Assembly: GCA_002354655.1 (NCBI GenBank)
Contig: DELY01000040.1
Location: 49,178 to 113,177 of the forward strand
Direction of reading: 5' to 3'
DNA from: Pseudomonas sp. UBA2684
GTDB lineage: Bacteria > Pseudomonadota > Gammaproteobacteria > Pseudomonadales > Pseudomonadaceae
Length of the DNA stretch: 64,000 nt
The first letter of the stretch is position 1; the number at the start of each line of letters is the position of its first letter. Below the pieces are notes generated by a model. The model saw only the letters and a list, made by a program, of their open reading frames with translations, ran no database searches and was not told the origin of the DNA. Positions 17,293-24,883 of this stretch are shown one piece after another. The position numbers and the translations under genes are program-made.

Positions 17293-17641
17293 CTTTTGCC
17301 TTTGTTCTGCCTTCCACAAATCGCCCAAACAACGCGGTCCCCGAATCCCGTCAGGAGGCCGAGTGGAGGTGCTGTGGAGAGGGGCGTTTGGCATGGATGC
17401 CAAACGAGGAACGATGGGTGGGGCCGCCTAGGCCAGGGATGGCCCACCGTGACGACCCTCGGAATAGTGCCGGAGGGAGGGGAGTCTGGCGTAGTCAGAC
17501 CCGGATGCCGGGCGCGCTTTCTCTTTGGTTACTTTCTCTTTCGCGCGAGCATACGGAGCGAAGCGCAGTAACAGCCGCAGGCTGGCCCGAAGGGCGAGCG
17601 CAGCGAGTAAAGAGAAAGTAACTCGCCGTAAGGGCGAAAAC
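17288..17641 (-). repeat. modular interspersed repeat, inverted copy C
   Basis: On the minus strand it begins CGCCCTTACGGCGAGTTACT and carries CCATCCCTGGCC and CACTCGGCCTCCTGA like copies A and B, then continues to TTTGTGGAAGGCAGAAC, an end shared with 10924-11062. With copy B it makes a 0.7-kb imperfect inverted repeat. Confidence 0.75.
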
Positions 17642-17688
17642 GGTAATGAAGGCTTCCGATAAATCGTGACCTGTCCCCCGATTACCCG

Positions 17689-17719
17689 GGTGGACAAGCT
17701 TCGCGTTGTCCACCCTACG
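17689..17719 (+). repeat. REP element identical to the RAYT-flanking copy
   Basis: Identical over 31 bases to 15552-15582, about 2.1 kb away. Confidence 0.85.
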
Positions 17720-17921
17720 TTCCTATATCCCGCTTGCGGAGGCTGAGGCAAACTGCCACCGACAATAAACTGGTCAGGTCATGGCCGCCTGCCTTAGAGA
17801 AACGGCCTCCATGAACCCCAGGGTGATTCAAGTTGGCTATTAGCGTTGGCTTGAGATCGGTGAATGGGGGGCACCTTTTCCTCACCCCTTTTGCTTCCAG
17901 CGAACCAGCGAGGCACTGCAG

Positions 17922-18794
17922 ATGGATGGGCAAAATGTGCAACAGAACGGTAAATCGGATTTGGTAGAAGCGACCGCCGGCCCTATTACCTATGCGGTAG
18001 GGTGGTTGCTCACTGGTGTGGTTCTACTCGGTGTCCTGGCCTTGGCACTTTCCAGCTCGTATCCAAGTATTACTGGCTGGTTGGTGAGCATTGCAGGCGG
18101 CTTGGTTACTTCGTCCGTTGTATTGACGGTCTACGACCGCGTACGTGAGGAAAAAGAGCGTCGCCGCACAGAGGCGATGAGCCGTCTTTTCATCAGAAGG
18201 GCAGGCGCTCACGTTAGCCAGATCGTGAATCTTTATTGTGAAATGCATTGGTCAGGTAGCCAGATCAAACCATTGGCGACCTCCAAGATTCAGGCACTGG
18301 TCAGCCCCAACTTCAAACAGTCAATTTTGAGTTTTGATGGTACAGCGCCTGGCTTTGATGCATCCAATGACAAGTACGCGACCCCCTGGGGAAACTATTT
18401 GGGCCGTACGCTTAGAACCAAACTGGATGCCCTGGACAGACTCTACGCGCGATACCAAATCTATCTAGACGAAACGTTGAGTACACAGGTTGAGCAGGTG
18501 CTGGCTACTAGCCTCCCTGATCTGCTTTATGGTCTAGATCAAACTTTCTACAAGGGGGAGGGCGTAGATCCAGTTGCCAGCTTAGTTACCCAGATCATTG
18601 TCAGAAGTACCTTCCCGCTAGCCGGGCCTTGCGTCGAACACGCCCGAGATGTCGCCGAGCTCGCTAACAGCTTTAATACAAGGCAGCCTGGGGTAGTGGA
18701 AGACGCGCCGTGGTGGTTAAGCGGTCAGCCACCACGGCCGCACGGGTATGCACTGCTGCCTATAGTCAGGACGCAAGAAGGCTACGAAGAGTAA
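17922..18794 (+). CDS. hypothetical membrane protein with two N-terminal membrane segments
   Basis: 290 residues; GAGG lies eight bases before the ATG. Two membrane segments at about 25-45 (GWLLTGVVLLGVLALAL) and 50-70 (GWLVSIAGGLVTSSVVLTVY) are followed by a very basic, helical stretch (DRVREEKERRRTEAMSRLFIRR) and about 190 soluble residues with no domain I know. GC is visibly lower than in neighbouring core genes, which together with the flanking repeats suggests acquired DNA. Function unknown; the form (two short helices, cytosolic sensor-like part) occurs in many uncharacterised accessory proteins. Confidence 0.75.
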   Translation: MDGQNVQQNGKSDLVEATAGPITYAVGWLLTGVVLLGVLALALSSSYPSITGWLVSIAGGLVTSSVVLTVYDRVREEKERRRTEAMSRLFIRRAGAHVSQIVNLYCEMHWSGSQIKPLATSKIQALVSPNFKQSILSFDGTAPGFDASNDKYATPWGNYLGRTLRTKLDALDRLYARYQIYLDETLSTQVEQVLATSLPDLLYGLDQTFYKGEGVDPVASLVTQIIVRSTFPLAGPCVEHARDVAELANSFNTRQPGVVEDAPWWLSGQPPRPHGYALLPIVRTQEGYEE

Positions 18795-18817
18795 TGATCA
18801 GGTCCGGTTCTTCTTGA

Positions 18818-20068
18818 TCAATCCCAGCTCAACGCCCCACCAGTCTGATACTCAATAACCCGCGTCTCGAAGAAGTTCTTCTCTTTCTTCAGGTCCATGA
18901 TTTCCGACATCCATGGGAACGGGTTAGACGTACCTGGGTACTCTTCCTTCAAGCCAATCTGAGTCAGACGACGGTTGGCGATAAATTTGAGGTAGTCCTC
19001 CATCATCGCCGCGTTCATGCCCAGTACGCCGCGCGGCATGGTGTCGCGTGCATACTCTATTTCAAGCTGGGTGCCCTGGAGAATCATCTGGGTGGCTTCA
19101 TCTTTGAGCTGGGCATCCCACAGGTGCGGGTTTTCGATCTTGATCTGGTTGATCACGTCGATGCCGAAGTTCAAGTGCATGGACTCGTCACGCAGGATGT
19201 ACTGGAACTGCTCGGCGACGCCGGTCATCTTGTTGCGGCGACCCATGGAGAGGATCTGGGTGAAGCCGCAATAGAAGAAGATGCCTTCCAGTACGCAGTA
19301 GTAAGCGATCAGGTTGCGCAGCAGTTCTTTGTCGGTCTCGACCGTGCCGGTGTTGAAGGTCGGGTCGGAGATCGAGCGGGTGTACTTGAGGCCCCAGCTG
19401 GCTTTCTTCGCGACCGATGGAATCTCGTGGTACATGTTGAAGATCGCGCCTTCATCCATGCCCAGCGATTCGATGCAGTACTGGTAGGCGTGGGTGTGGA
19501 TCGCCTCTTCGAAGGTTTGGCGCAGGATGTACTGGCGGCACTCCGGGTTGGTGATCAGGCGATACACGGCCAGGGCCAGGTTGTTGGCGACCAGGCTGTC
19601 GGCGGTGGAGAAGAAACCGAGGTTGCGCATCACGATGCGGCGCTCGTCGTCGGTCAGGCCGTCCGGGGTTTTCCACAACGCGATGTCTGCGTTCATGTTC
19701 ACTTCTTGCGGCATCCAGTGGTTGGCGCAACCATCCAGATACTTCTGCCAGGCCCAGTCGTACTTGAAGGGTACGAGCTGGTTGAGGTCGGCGCGGCAGT
19801 TGATCATGCGTTTTTCGTCGACGGCTACGCGCGCGGCGGTGCCTTCCAGCTCGGCCAGGCCTTCGGCGATGTCGAGTTGGTCGAGCGAGGCTTTGGCGCG
19901 GGCTACGGCGTCGCTGTCGTCAGCGGCTACGGCGCGGGCTTCAACGGCGGCAGCACCGCCAACCTGGTCAAGTTTGTCGATGCTCATGTCTGCCATGTGG
20001 GCAGAGGCTTTGCTTGCTACAACGGCGTCGGTGCCGTCTTCCTTGTCAAATTCATCCCAGCTCAGCAT
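18818..20068 (-). CDS. nrdB: class Ia ribonucleoside-diphosphate reductase beta subunit
   Basis: 416 residues from [16 protein letters not shown] lies seven bases upstream, and the longer open frame to 20161 has no such site. It carries the diiron and radical site: [11 protein letters not shown] (Glu, His and radical Tyr in the class Ia E-x2-H-x3-Y spacing), then EGIFFYCGF and DESMHLNFG with further ligands. The N-terminus has an extra 80 residues rich in Ala/Asp with a loose repeat (IDKLDQV..., LDQLDIAE...), as in other Pseudomonas NrdB. It supplies the tyrosyl radical to NrdA for dNTP synthesis. It lies 456 bp downstream of nrdA on the same strand. Confidence 0.97.
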   Translation of the reverse strand: MLSWDEFDKEDGTDAVVASKASAHMADMSIDKLDQVGGAAAVEARAVAADDSDAVARAKASLDQLDIAEGLAELEGTAARVAVDEKRMINCRADLNQLVPFKYDWAWQKYLDGCANHWMPQEVNMNADIALWKTPDGLTDDERRIVMRNLGFFSTADSLVANNLALAVYRLITNPECRQYILRQTFEEAIHTHAYQYCIESLGMDEGAIFNMYHEIPSVAKKASWGLKYTRSISDPTFNTGTVETDKELLRNLIAYYCVLEGIFFYCGFTQILSMGRRNKMTGVAEQFQYILRDESMHLNFGIDVINQIKIENPHLWDAQLKDEATQMILQGTQLEIEYARDTMPRGVLGMNAAMMEDYLKFIANRRLTQIGLKEEYPGTSNPFPWMSEIMDLKKEKNFFETRVIEYQTGGALSWD

Positions 20069-20262
20069 GGCTTGGCTCCTGCTTGCGGGCCGGTGAAATA
20101 ACCGACCTGTGTGGATATACAGTCTTGATTGTGTTCCGTTGCGTACAGCGCGCAAGGGCAAAACGGGTACCGCTGGTCGGGGGCTCTAATGACTGGCCGT
20201 TGCCCCGAGACCCTCACCGCTAACGGCAAGGGCTGGTAATTAGTGGGGGAGGGCGGTGTTGC

Positions 20263-20356
20263 CTTTTTCCCTCTCCCCAGCCCTCGGCTTTGGCATCCTG
20301 CGTTGCCCTACCTCCTGCATCCTTGCAGTCGTCTCCCCGGAGGGGCGAGGGGATAA
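20263..20356 (-). repeat. interspersed repeat with arms CCTCGCCCCTCCGGGGAGA / GGGCTGGGGAGAGGG
   Basis: Both arms occur side by side inside phnN (62202-62243). Here they are separated by about 50 bases of other sequence. It is in the nrdA-nrdB gap. Confidence 0.7.
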
Positions 20357-20393
20357 AACGGTGTGTTGCTTGTGCTCTTCGCTCGACGTTCAA

Positions 20394-20512
20394 GCGCGTA
20401 GCTGAGCGAGTAGTCGCAAGGCACCTGCTGGAGTGGAGCCCCTGAGCGTACGGCTGTACGTGATGGGGGCCGCTCCGGCAGGTAACGCCGCGAATGCCGC
20501 TCAGATCCGCGC
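20394..20512. repeat. 119-bp near-continuous palindrome after nrdA
   Basis: Base pairing by eye from the centre: CGTAC (20447-20451) with GTACG (20456-20460) around a GGCT loop; CCCC with GGGG; GGAG with CTCC; ACCTGC (20423-20428) with GCAGGT (20478-20483); GGC with GCC; CGC with GCG; CTGAGCG (20402-20408) with CGCTCAG (20498-20504); GCGCG with CGCGC at the ends. Only small bulges interrupt it. It starts 12 bases past the nrdA stop. Confidence 0.85.
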
Positions 20513-20524
20513 GCTGCCGAACAC

Positions 20525-23431
20525 TTACTGGCACGCCTCACAATCCGGTTCGTCGATCGCACAGGCTTTTGGGACCGGTGCTGGGCCTGCACTCATTTCC
20601 ACTTCCGGGGCCTTGGCCGGTGCTGCGCTCAGGCCGTCGTTGCCACCACTGGACACGGCGTTCAGCTTGCCGGTGTTGATGGTGGACTTCTCGGTGCTGG
20701 TCGCGGCCAGGGCACGGAGGTAGTAGGTGGTTTTCAGGCCACGGTACCAGGCCATGCGGTAGGTCACATCGAGCTTCTTGCCCGAGGCGCCGGCGATGTA
20801 GAGGTTCAGCGATTGCGCCTGGTCGATCCACTTCTGGCGGCGGCTGGCGGCATCGACGATCCACTTGGTGTCGACTTCGAACGCGGTGGCGTAGAGATCT
20901 TTCAGCTCTTGCGGGATGCGCTCGATCTGCTGTACCGAACCGTCGTAGTACTTGAGGTCGTTGATCATTACCGAGTCCCACAGGCCGCGGGCCTTGAGGT
21001 CGCGAACCAGGTAGGGGTTGATCACGGTGAATTCGCCCGAGAGGTTCGATTTCACATAGAGGTTCTGGTAGGTCGGTTCGATCGACTGCGATACGCCGGT
21101 GATGTTGGCGATGGTGGCGGTCGGTGCGATGGCCATGATGTTCGAGTTGCGGATGCCTTTCTGCACACGGGCGCGGATCGGGGCCCAGTCCAGGGACTCG
21201 GTCAGGTCGACGTCGATGTACTTCTGGCCACGGGCTTCGATAAGGATCTGCTGCGAATCCAGCGGCAGGATGCCCTTGCTCCACAGCGAGCCTTCGAAGG
21301 TGGAGTAAGCGCCGCGCTCGTCGGCCAGGTCACAGGAGGCCTGGATGGCGTAGTAGCTGACCGCTTCCATCGATTTGTCGGCAAATTCCACCGCGGCGTC
21401 GGAGCCGTACGGAATGTGCTGCAGGTACAGCGCATCCTGGAAGCCCATGATGCCGAGGCCGACCGGGCGGTGCTTGAAGTTGGAGTTCTTCGCCTGCGGC
21501 ACGCTGTAGTAGTTGATGTCGATAACGTTATCGAGCATGCGCACCGCGACCTTGATGGTCTTTTCCAGCTTGGCGGTGTCCAGCTTGCCGTCGACGATGT
21601 GGTTCGGCAGGTTCACGGAACCCAGGTTGCACACGGCGATTTCGTCGGCGTTGGTGTTCAGGGTGATCTCGGTGCACAGGTTCGAGCTGTGTACCACGCC
21701 CACGTGCTGCTGCGGGCTGCGCAGGTTGCATGGGTCCTTGAAGGTCAGCCATGGGTGGCCGGTTTCGAACAGCATGCTGAGCATCTTGCGCCACAGGTCT
21801 TTGGCCTGGATGGTCTTGAACAGCTTGATCTTGCCGCCGTACTGGGTCAGGGCTTCGTAGTACTCGTAGCGCTCTTCGAAGGCCTTGCCGGTGAGGTCGT
21901 GCAGGTCCGGCACTTCGGATGGGCTGAACAGGGTCCACTGGCCATCGTCAAACACGCGCTTCATGAACAGGTCTGGAATCCAGTTGGCGGTGTTCATGTC
22001 GTGGGTGCGGCGACGGTCGTCACCGGTGTTCTTGCGCAGCTCGATGAACTCTTCGATGTCCATGTGCCAGGTTTCCAGGTAGGCGCAGACCGCGCCCTTG
22101 CGCTTGCCGCCCTGGTTAACTGCAACAGCGGTGTCGTTGACCACTTTGAGGAACGGCACCACGCCTTGCGACTTGCCGTTGGTGCCCTTGATGTAGGCAC
22201 CCAGAGCACGTACTGGAGTCCAGTCGTTGCCCAGGCCGCCGGCAAACTTGGAGAGCATGGCGTTGTCGTGGATGGCGTTGTAGATGCCCGACAGGTCATC
22301 CGGCACGGTGGTCAGGTAGCACGACGACAGCTGCGGCCGCAGGGTGCCGGCGTTGAACAGGGTCGGCGTCGAGGCCATGTAGTCGAAGGACGACAACAGG
22401 TTGTAGAACTCGATGGCGCGTTCTTCTTTCTGCTTCTCTTCAATCGCCAGGCCCATGGCCACGCGCATGAAGAACACTTGCGGCAGTTCGAAGCGGATGC
22501 CGTCTTTGTGGATGAAGTAGCGGTCGTAGAGGGTCTGCAGGCCCAGGTAGGTGAACTGCTGGTCGCGCTCGTGGTTGATCGCCTTACCCAGTTTTTCCAG
22601 ATCGAAGCTGGCTAGTACTGGGTTGAGCAGTTCGAACTCGATACCCTTGGCGATGTAGGCCGGCAGGGCCTTGGCGTACAGCTCGCTCATCTCATGGTGA
22701 GTGGCGCTGGTGGCGACACCGAGGAAGCCCAGGCCTTCGGCGCGGATGTTGTCCATCAGCAGGCGGGCGGTGACGTAGCTGTAGTTCGGCTCACGCTCAA
22801 CCAGGGTGCGTGCGGTCATCACCAGGGCGGTGCTGACGTCGCTCTGCGCTACGCCGTCGTAGAGGTTCTTCAGGGTTTCTTTCTGGATCAGCTCGCCATC
22901 GACTTCCGCCAGGCCTTCGCAGGCTTCGGTGACGATGGTGTTGAGGCGGCCCATGTCCAGCGGCGCAACAGTGCCGTCGAGGTGGGTCACGCGAATGCTT
23001 GGGTGCGGCTGGGCAATGTCGGCGGCGCCGGTCTTGCGCGCCTGGCTGCGCGATTCACGGTAGATCACGTAGTCGCGGGCAACTTTCTGCTCGCCGGAAC
23101 GCATCAGCGCCAGTTCGACCTGGTCCTGGATTTCTTCGATATGGATGGTGCCGCCGGACGGCATGCGGCGCTTGAAGGTGGCGCTGACCTGTTCGGTCAG
23201 GCGCGCGACGGTTTCATGGATACGCGACGAAGCGGCAGCGGTGCCGCCTTCAACTGCGAGAAAGGCCTTGGTGATGGCAACGGTGATCTTGTCGTCGGTG
23301 TACGGCACCACGGTGCCGTTACGCTTGATCACGCGCAGCTGGCCTGGCGCGGTGGCGCTCAGCTCCTGGCTGGCATCGGCGGCCTGCGGCGCTTGGGCCT
23401 GCGGGTTCTCGCGAGTGGTGTCGGTATGCAT
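20525..23431 (-). CDS. nrdA: class Ia ribonucleoside-diphosphate reductase alpha subunit with two ATP-cones
   Basis: 968 residues. Two ATP-cone domains open the protein: about 32-130 (LRVIKRNGTVVPYTDDKI...) and about 147-235 (IRVTHLDGTVAPLDMGRL...), the second diverged. The catalytic barrel follows with LSSCYLTTVPDD, NTANWIPDLFMKRV, EITLNTNADEIAVCNLGSVN and ATIANITGVSQSIEP. The tail EPDCEACQ has the redox-active cysteine pair. The size and doubled cone match P. aeruginosa NrdA, in which the cones set dATP inhibition by oligomerisation. It reduces ribonucleotides with NrdB. GGAGA precedes the ATG. Upstream lie an NrdR-like box and palindromes. Confidence 0.97.
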   Translation of the reverse strand: MHTDTTRENPQAQAPQAADASQELSATAPGQLRVIKRNGTVVPYTDDKITVAITKAFLAVEGGTAAASSRIHETVARLTEQVSATFKRRMPSGGTIHIEEIQDQVELALMRSGEQKVARDYVIYRESRSQARKTGAADIAQPHPSIRVTHLDGTVAPLDMGRLNTIVTEACEGLAEVDGELIQKETLKNLYDGVAQSDVSTALVMTARTLVEREPNYSYVTARLLMDNIRAEGLGFLGVATSATHHEMSELYAKALPAYIAKGIEFELLNPVLASFDLEKLGKAINHERDQQFTYLGLQTLYDRYFIHKDGIRFELPQVFFMRVAMGLAIEEKQKEERAIEFYNLLSSFDYMASTPTLFNAGTLRPQLSSCYLTTVPDDLSGIYNAIHDNAMLSKFAGGLGNDWTPVRALGAYIKGTNGKSQGVVPFLKVVNDTAVAVNQGGKRKGAVCAYLETWHMDIEEFIELRKNTGDDRRRTHDMNTANWIPDLFMKRVFDDGQWTLFSPSEVPDLHDLTGKAFEERYEYYEALTQYGGKIKLFKTIQAKDLWRKMLSMLFETGHPWLTFKDPCNLRSPQQHVGVVHSSNLCTEITLNTNADEIAVCNLGSVNLPNHIVDGKLDTAKLEKTIKVAVRMLDNVIDINYYSVPQAKNSNFKHRPVGLGIMGFQDALYLQHIPYGSDAAVEFADKSMEAVSYYAIQASCDLADERGAYSTFEGSLWSKGILPLDSQQILIEARGQKYIDVDLTESLDWAPIRARVQKGIRNSNIMAIAPTATIANITGVSQSIEPTYQNLYVKSNLSGEFTVINPYLVRDLKARGLWDSVMINDLKYYDGSVQQIERIPQELKDLYATAFEVDTKWIVDAASRRQKWIDQAQSLNLYIAGASGKKLDVTYRMAWYRGLKTTYYLRALAATSTEKSTINTGKLNAVSSGGNDGLSAAPAKAPEVEMSAGPAPVPKACAIDEPDCEACQ

Positions 23432-23612
23432 GAATGTCTCCGTGTTCTGTATTTATTTAGTTGGACGCTATGCAGTGGATCGCTGCGGCGTACCCGCCGT
23501 TCATTCCATTTCAACAACGCCATGCGCACAGCCAAGGGCCGGGCGCATGGGACTTGCAAACTGGGCAGGGAAGGTACGACTAAAGCGCCTTCCTGGCTCA
23601 AAAGTCACACGC

Positions 23613-23673
23613 TATGGCGTTACGGCGCCATAACTACAACATATAGTGGTGCAGCACGCGGTGGTGCTGCACC
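23613..23673. promoter_or_regulatory. palindrome cluster around the NrdR-like box
   Basis: TATGGCG (23613-23619) pairs with CGCCATA (23626-23632). GGTGCAGCAC (23648-23657) pairs perfectly with GTGCTGCACC (23664-23673) across a 6-base loop. The NrdR-like box sits between them. No T-run follows, so these are not simple terminators. Confidence 0.6.
23634..23649 (-). promoter_or_regulatory. candidate NrdR box upstream of nrdA
   Basis: CCACTATATGTTGTAG on the minus strand matches the published box acaCwAtATaTwGtgt at 12 of 16 positions including all the invariant capitals. A poorer second candidate is at 23607-23622, 27 bases away, not a standard spacing. Confidence 0.6.
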
Positions 23674-23911
23674 GAAACCGCCTTTCAGGCGCGCTGTGCG
23701 CTGCACTGAAGCGGAACCTGCCGCAGTAGGGCAGGCGTGTTGCAAAGAGCGATTCAACCTACCGGTGACGACCTGCGAGCGGGTCGTGTGCGGGTTATTC
23801 TACTTGTGTCCGGTGGCTTGCCTAAACCCAACATGTGGTGGGTAGGGCGCGATGGGGATACAAGATAATGCGCTATTTGGGCTATTGCAAGGCGACTGAG
23901 CAAGAACAACC

Positions 23912-23920
23912 TGTGGATAA
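23912..23920 (-). promoter_or_regulatory. consensus DnaA box
   Basis: TTATCCACA on the minus strand, a perfect 9-mer, about 480 bases upstream of nrdA. DnaA binds the nrdAB promoter in E. coli, so a role is possible; a single box may also be chance. Confidence 0.4.
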
Positions 23921-24160
23921 GTTGTGGGTGAATTGTGGGTGAATGTGCGGCGTTCCCACGCAGCCCCCGTGACTGCTGGGGTGTACCGTTCGTCGCCGCT
24001 GATGGGGCGTTATCAGGCTTTTGCAGAGAAGTGGCGTGGCTCACAGCTGCATACTACATCTAGTGTTTGTACGTAAATGTGGCATGCGCTATGCAGCGGC
24101 TAGGCCGTTGTTACAATGCGCGCCTATACGCCGTCGTTGATCTGGCCTTGGGAGGCAGCA

Positions 24161-24883
24161 GTGCAGCAAGATTCCTGGCACATCCTTATCGTCGAAGACG
24201 ACCAGCGGCTGGCCGAATTGACCCGTGACTACCTGCAGAGCAATGGCTTGGCGGTGAGCATCGAGGCGGACGGCGCGCAGGCGGCTGCGCGCATTCTGAA
24301 GGAACAGCCCGACCTGGTGATTCTCGACCTGATGCTGCCTGGCGAAGACGGCCTGTCGATCTGCCGCAAGGTGCGCAGCGGTTACGAGGGGCCGATCCTG
24401 ATGCTCACTGCGCGTACCGACGACATGGATCAGGTGCTCGGCCTGGAGATGGGCGCCGACGATTACGTGTGCAAGCCGGTGCGCCCGCGCGTGCTACTGG
24501 CACGCATCCGCGCGCTGTTACGTCGCCGCGAGGGCAGCGAGGCGGGTGGTGCCGAAGATCGGCGACGCCTGGAGTTCGGCCCACTGGTGATCGACAGCGC
24601 GATGCGCGAAGCCTGGTTGGGCGAGCAGAGCATCGAACTGACCAGTGCCGAGTTCGACCTGCTGTGGCTGCTGACGGCGAATGCCGGGCGGATTCTCTCG
24701 CGCGAGGAAATCTTCACCGCCCTGCGCGGCATCGAATACGACGGCCAGGATCGCTCCATCGATGTGCGCATTTCGCGTATCCGTCCGAAAATCGGCGACG
24801 ACCCGATGCACCCGCGGATGATCAAAACCGTGCGCAGCAAGGGCTATCTGTTTGTCGCCGAGGCGGCCGAAGCGCTGCTATGA
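24161..24883 (+). CDS. OmpR-family response regulator, RstA-like
   Basis: 240 residues from the GTG at 24161, chosen because GGGAGG lies five bases upstream; an ATG at 24116 in frame lacks a site. Receiver domain about 5-118 with the acidic pocket (IVEDD), phosphorylated Asp in VILDLMLPGEDG and the conserved Lys in YVCKPVRPR. Winged-helix DNA-binding domain about 135-235 (LTSAEFDLLWLLTANAGRIL, ISRIRPKIGDDP, VRSKGYLFV). The stop overlaps the start of the sensor kinase (ATGA). It resembles the pair next to nrdA in P. aeruginosa (PA1157/PA1158). Confidence 0.94.
   Translation: MQQDSWHILIVEDDQRLAELTRDYLQSNGLAVSIEADGAQAAARILKEQPDLVILDLMLPGEDGLSICRKVRSGYEGPILMLTARTDDMDQVLGLEMGADDYVCKPVRPRVLLARIRALLRRREGSEAGGAEDRRRLEFGPLVIDSAMREAWLGEQSIELTSAEFDLLWLLTANAGRILSREEIFTALRGIEYDGQDRSIDVRISRIRPKIGDDPMHPRMIKTVRSKGYLFVAEAAEALL

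Larger units (their letters stand above)
16714..17921. other. 1.2-kb non-coding region built of repeats
   Basis: No gene is supported. Two copies of the modular repeat face each other (16944-17212 and 17288-17641) with small REP-like hairpins between them (17234-17255, 17268-17292) and a class 1 REP after them (17689-17719). The last 200 bases carry the start region of the next gene. Confidence 0.75.
20069..20524. other. 456-bp nrdA-nrdB intergenic region
   Basis: Unusually long for an nrdAB operon. It holds a 119-bp palindrome (20394-20512) and a repeat shared with phnN (20263-20356). No small gene is convincing. Confidence 0.75.
23432..24160. other. 729-bp divergent control region between nrdA and the two-component genes
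   Basis: No gene is supported. It contains an inverted repeat (23613-23632), an NrdR-like box (23634-23649), a 10-bp hairpin (23648-23673) and a consensus DnaA box (23912-23920). Confidence 0.7.

Noticed and set aside
10608-17719. Clustered short hairpin repeats considered as a CRISPR array
   Set aside because: Units are palindromic, unevenly spaced and in both orientations, and there are no cas genes; they are REPs.
20813-22615. 600-codon open frame antisense to nrdA
   Set aside because: Shadow frame; nrdA on the other strand is unambiguous.
24469-24879. Upstream extension of the sensor kinase frame inside the response regulator
   Set aside because: The overlap would be 400 bases. The ATGA coupling start at 24880 gives a normal membrane segment at the N-terminus.
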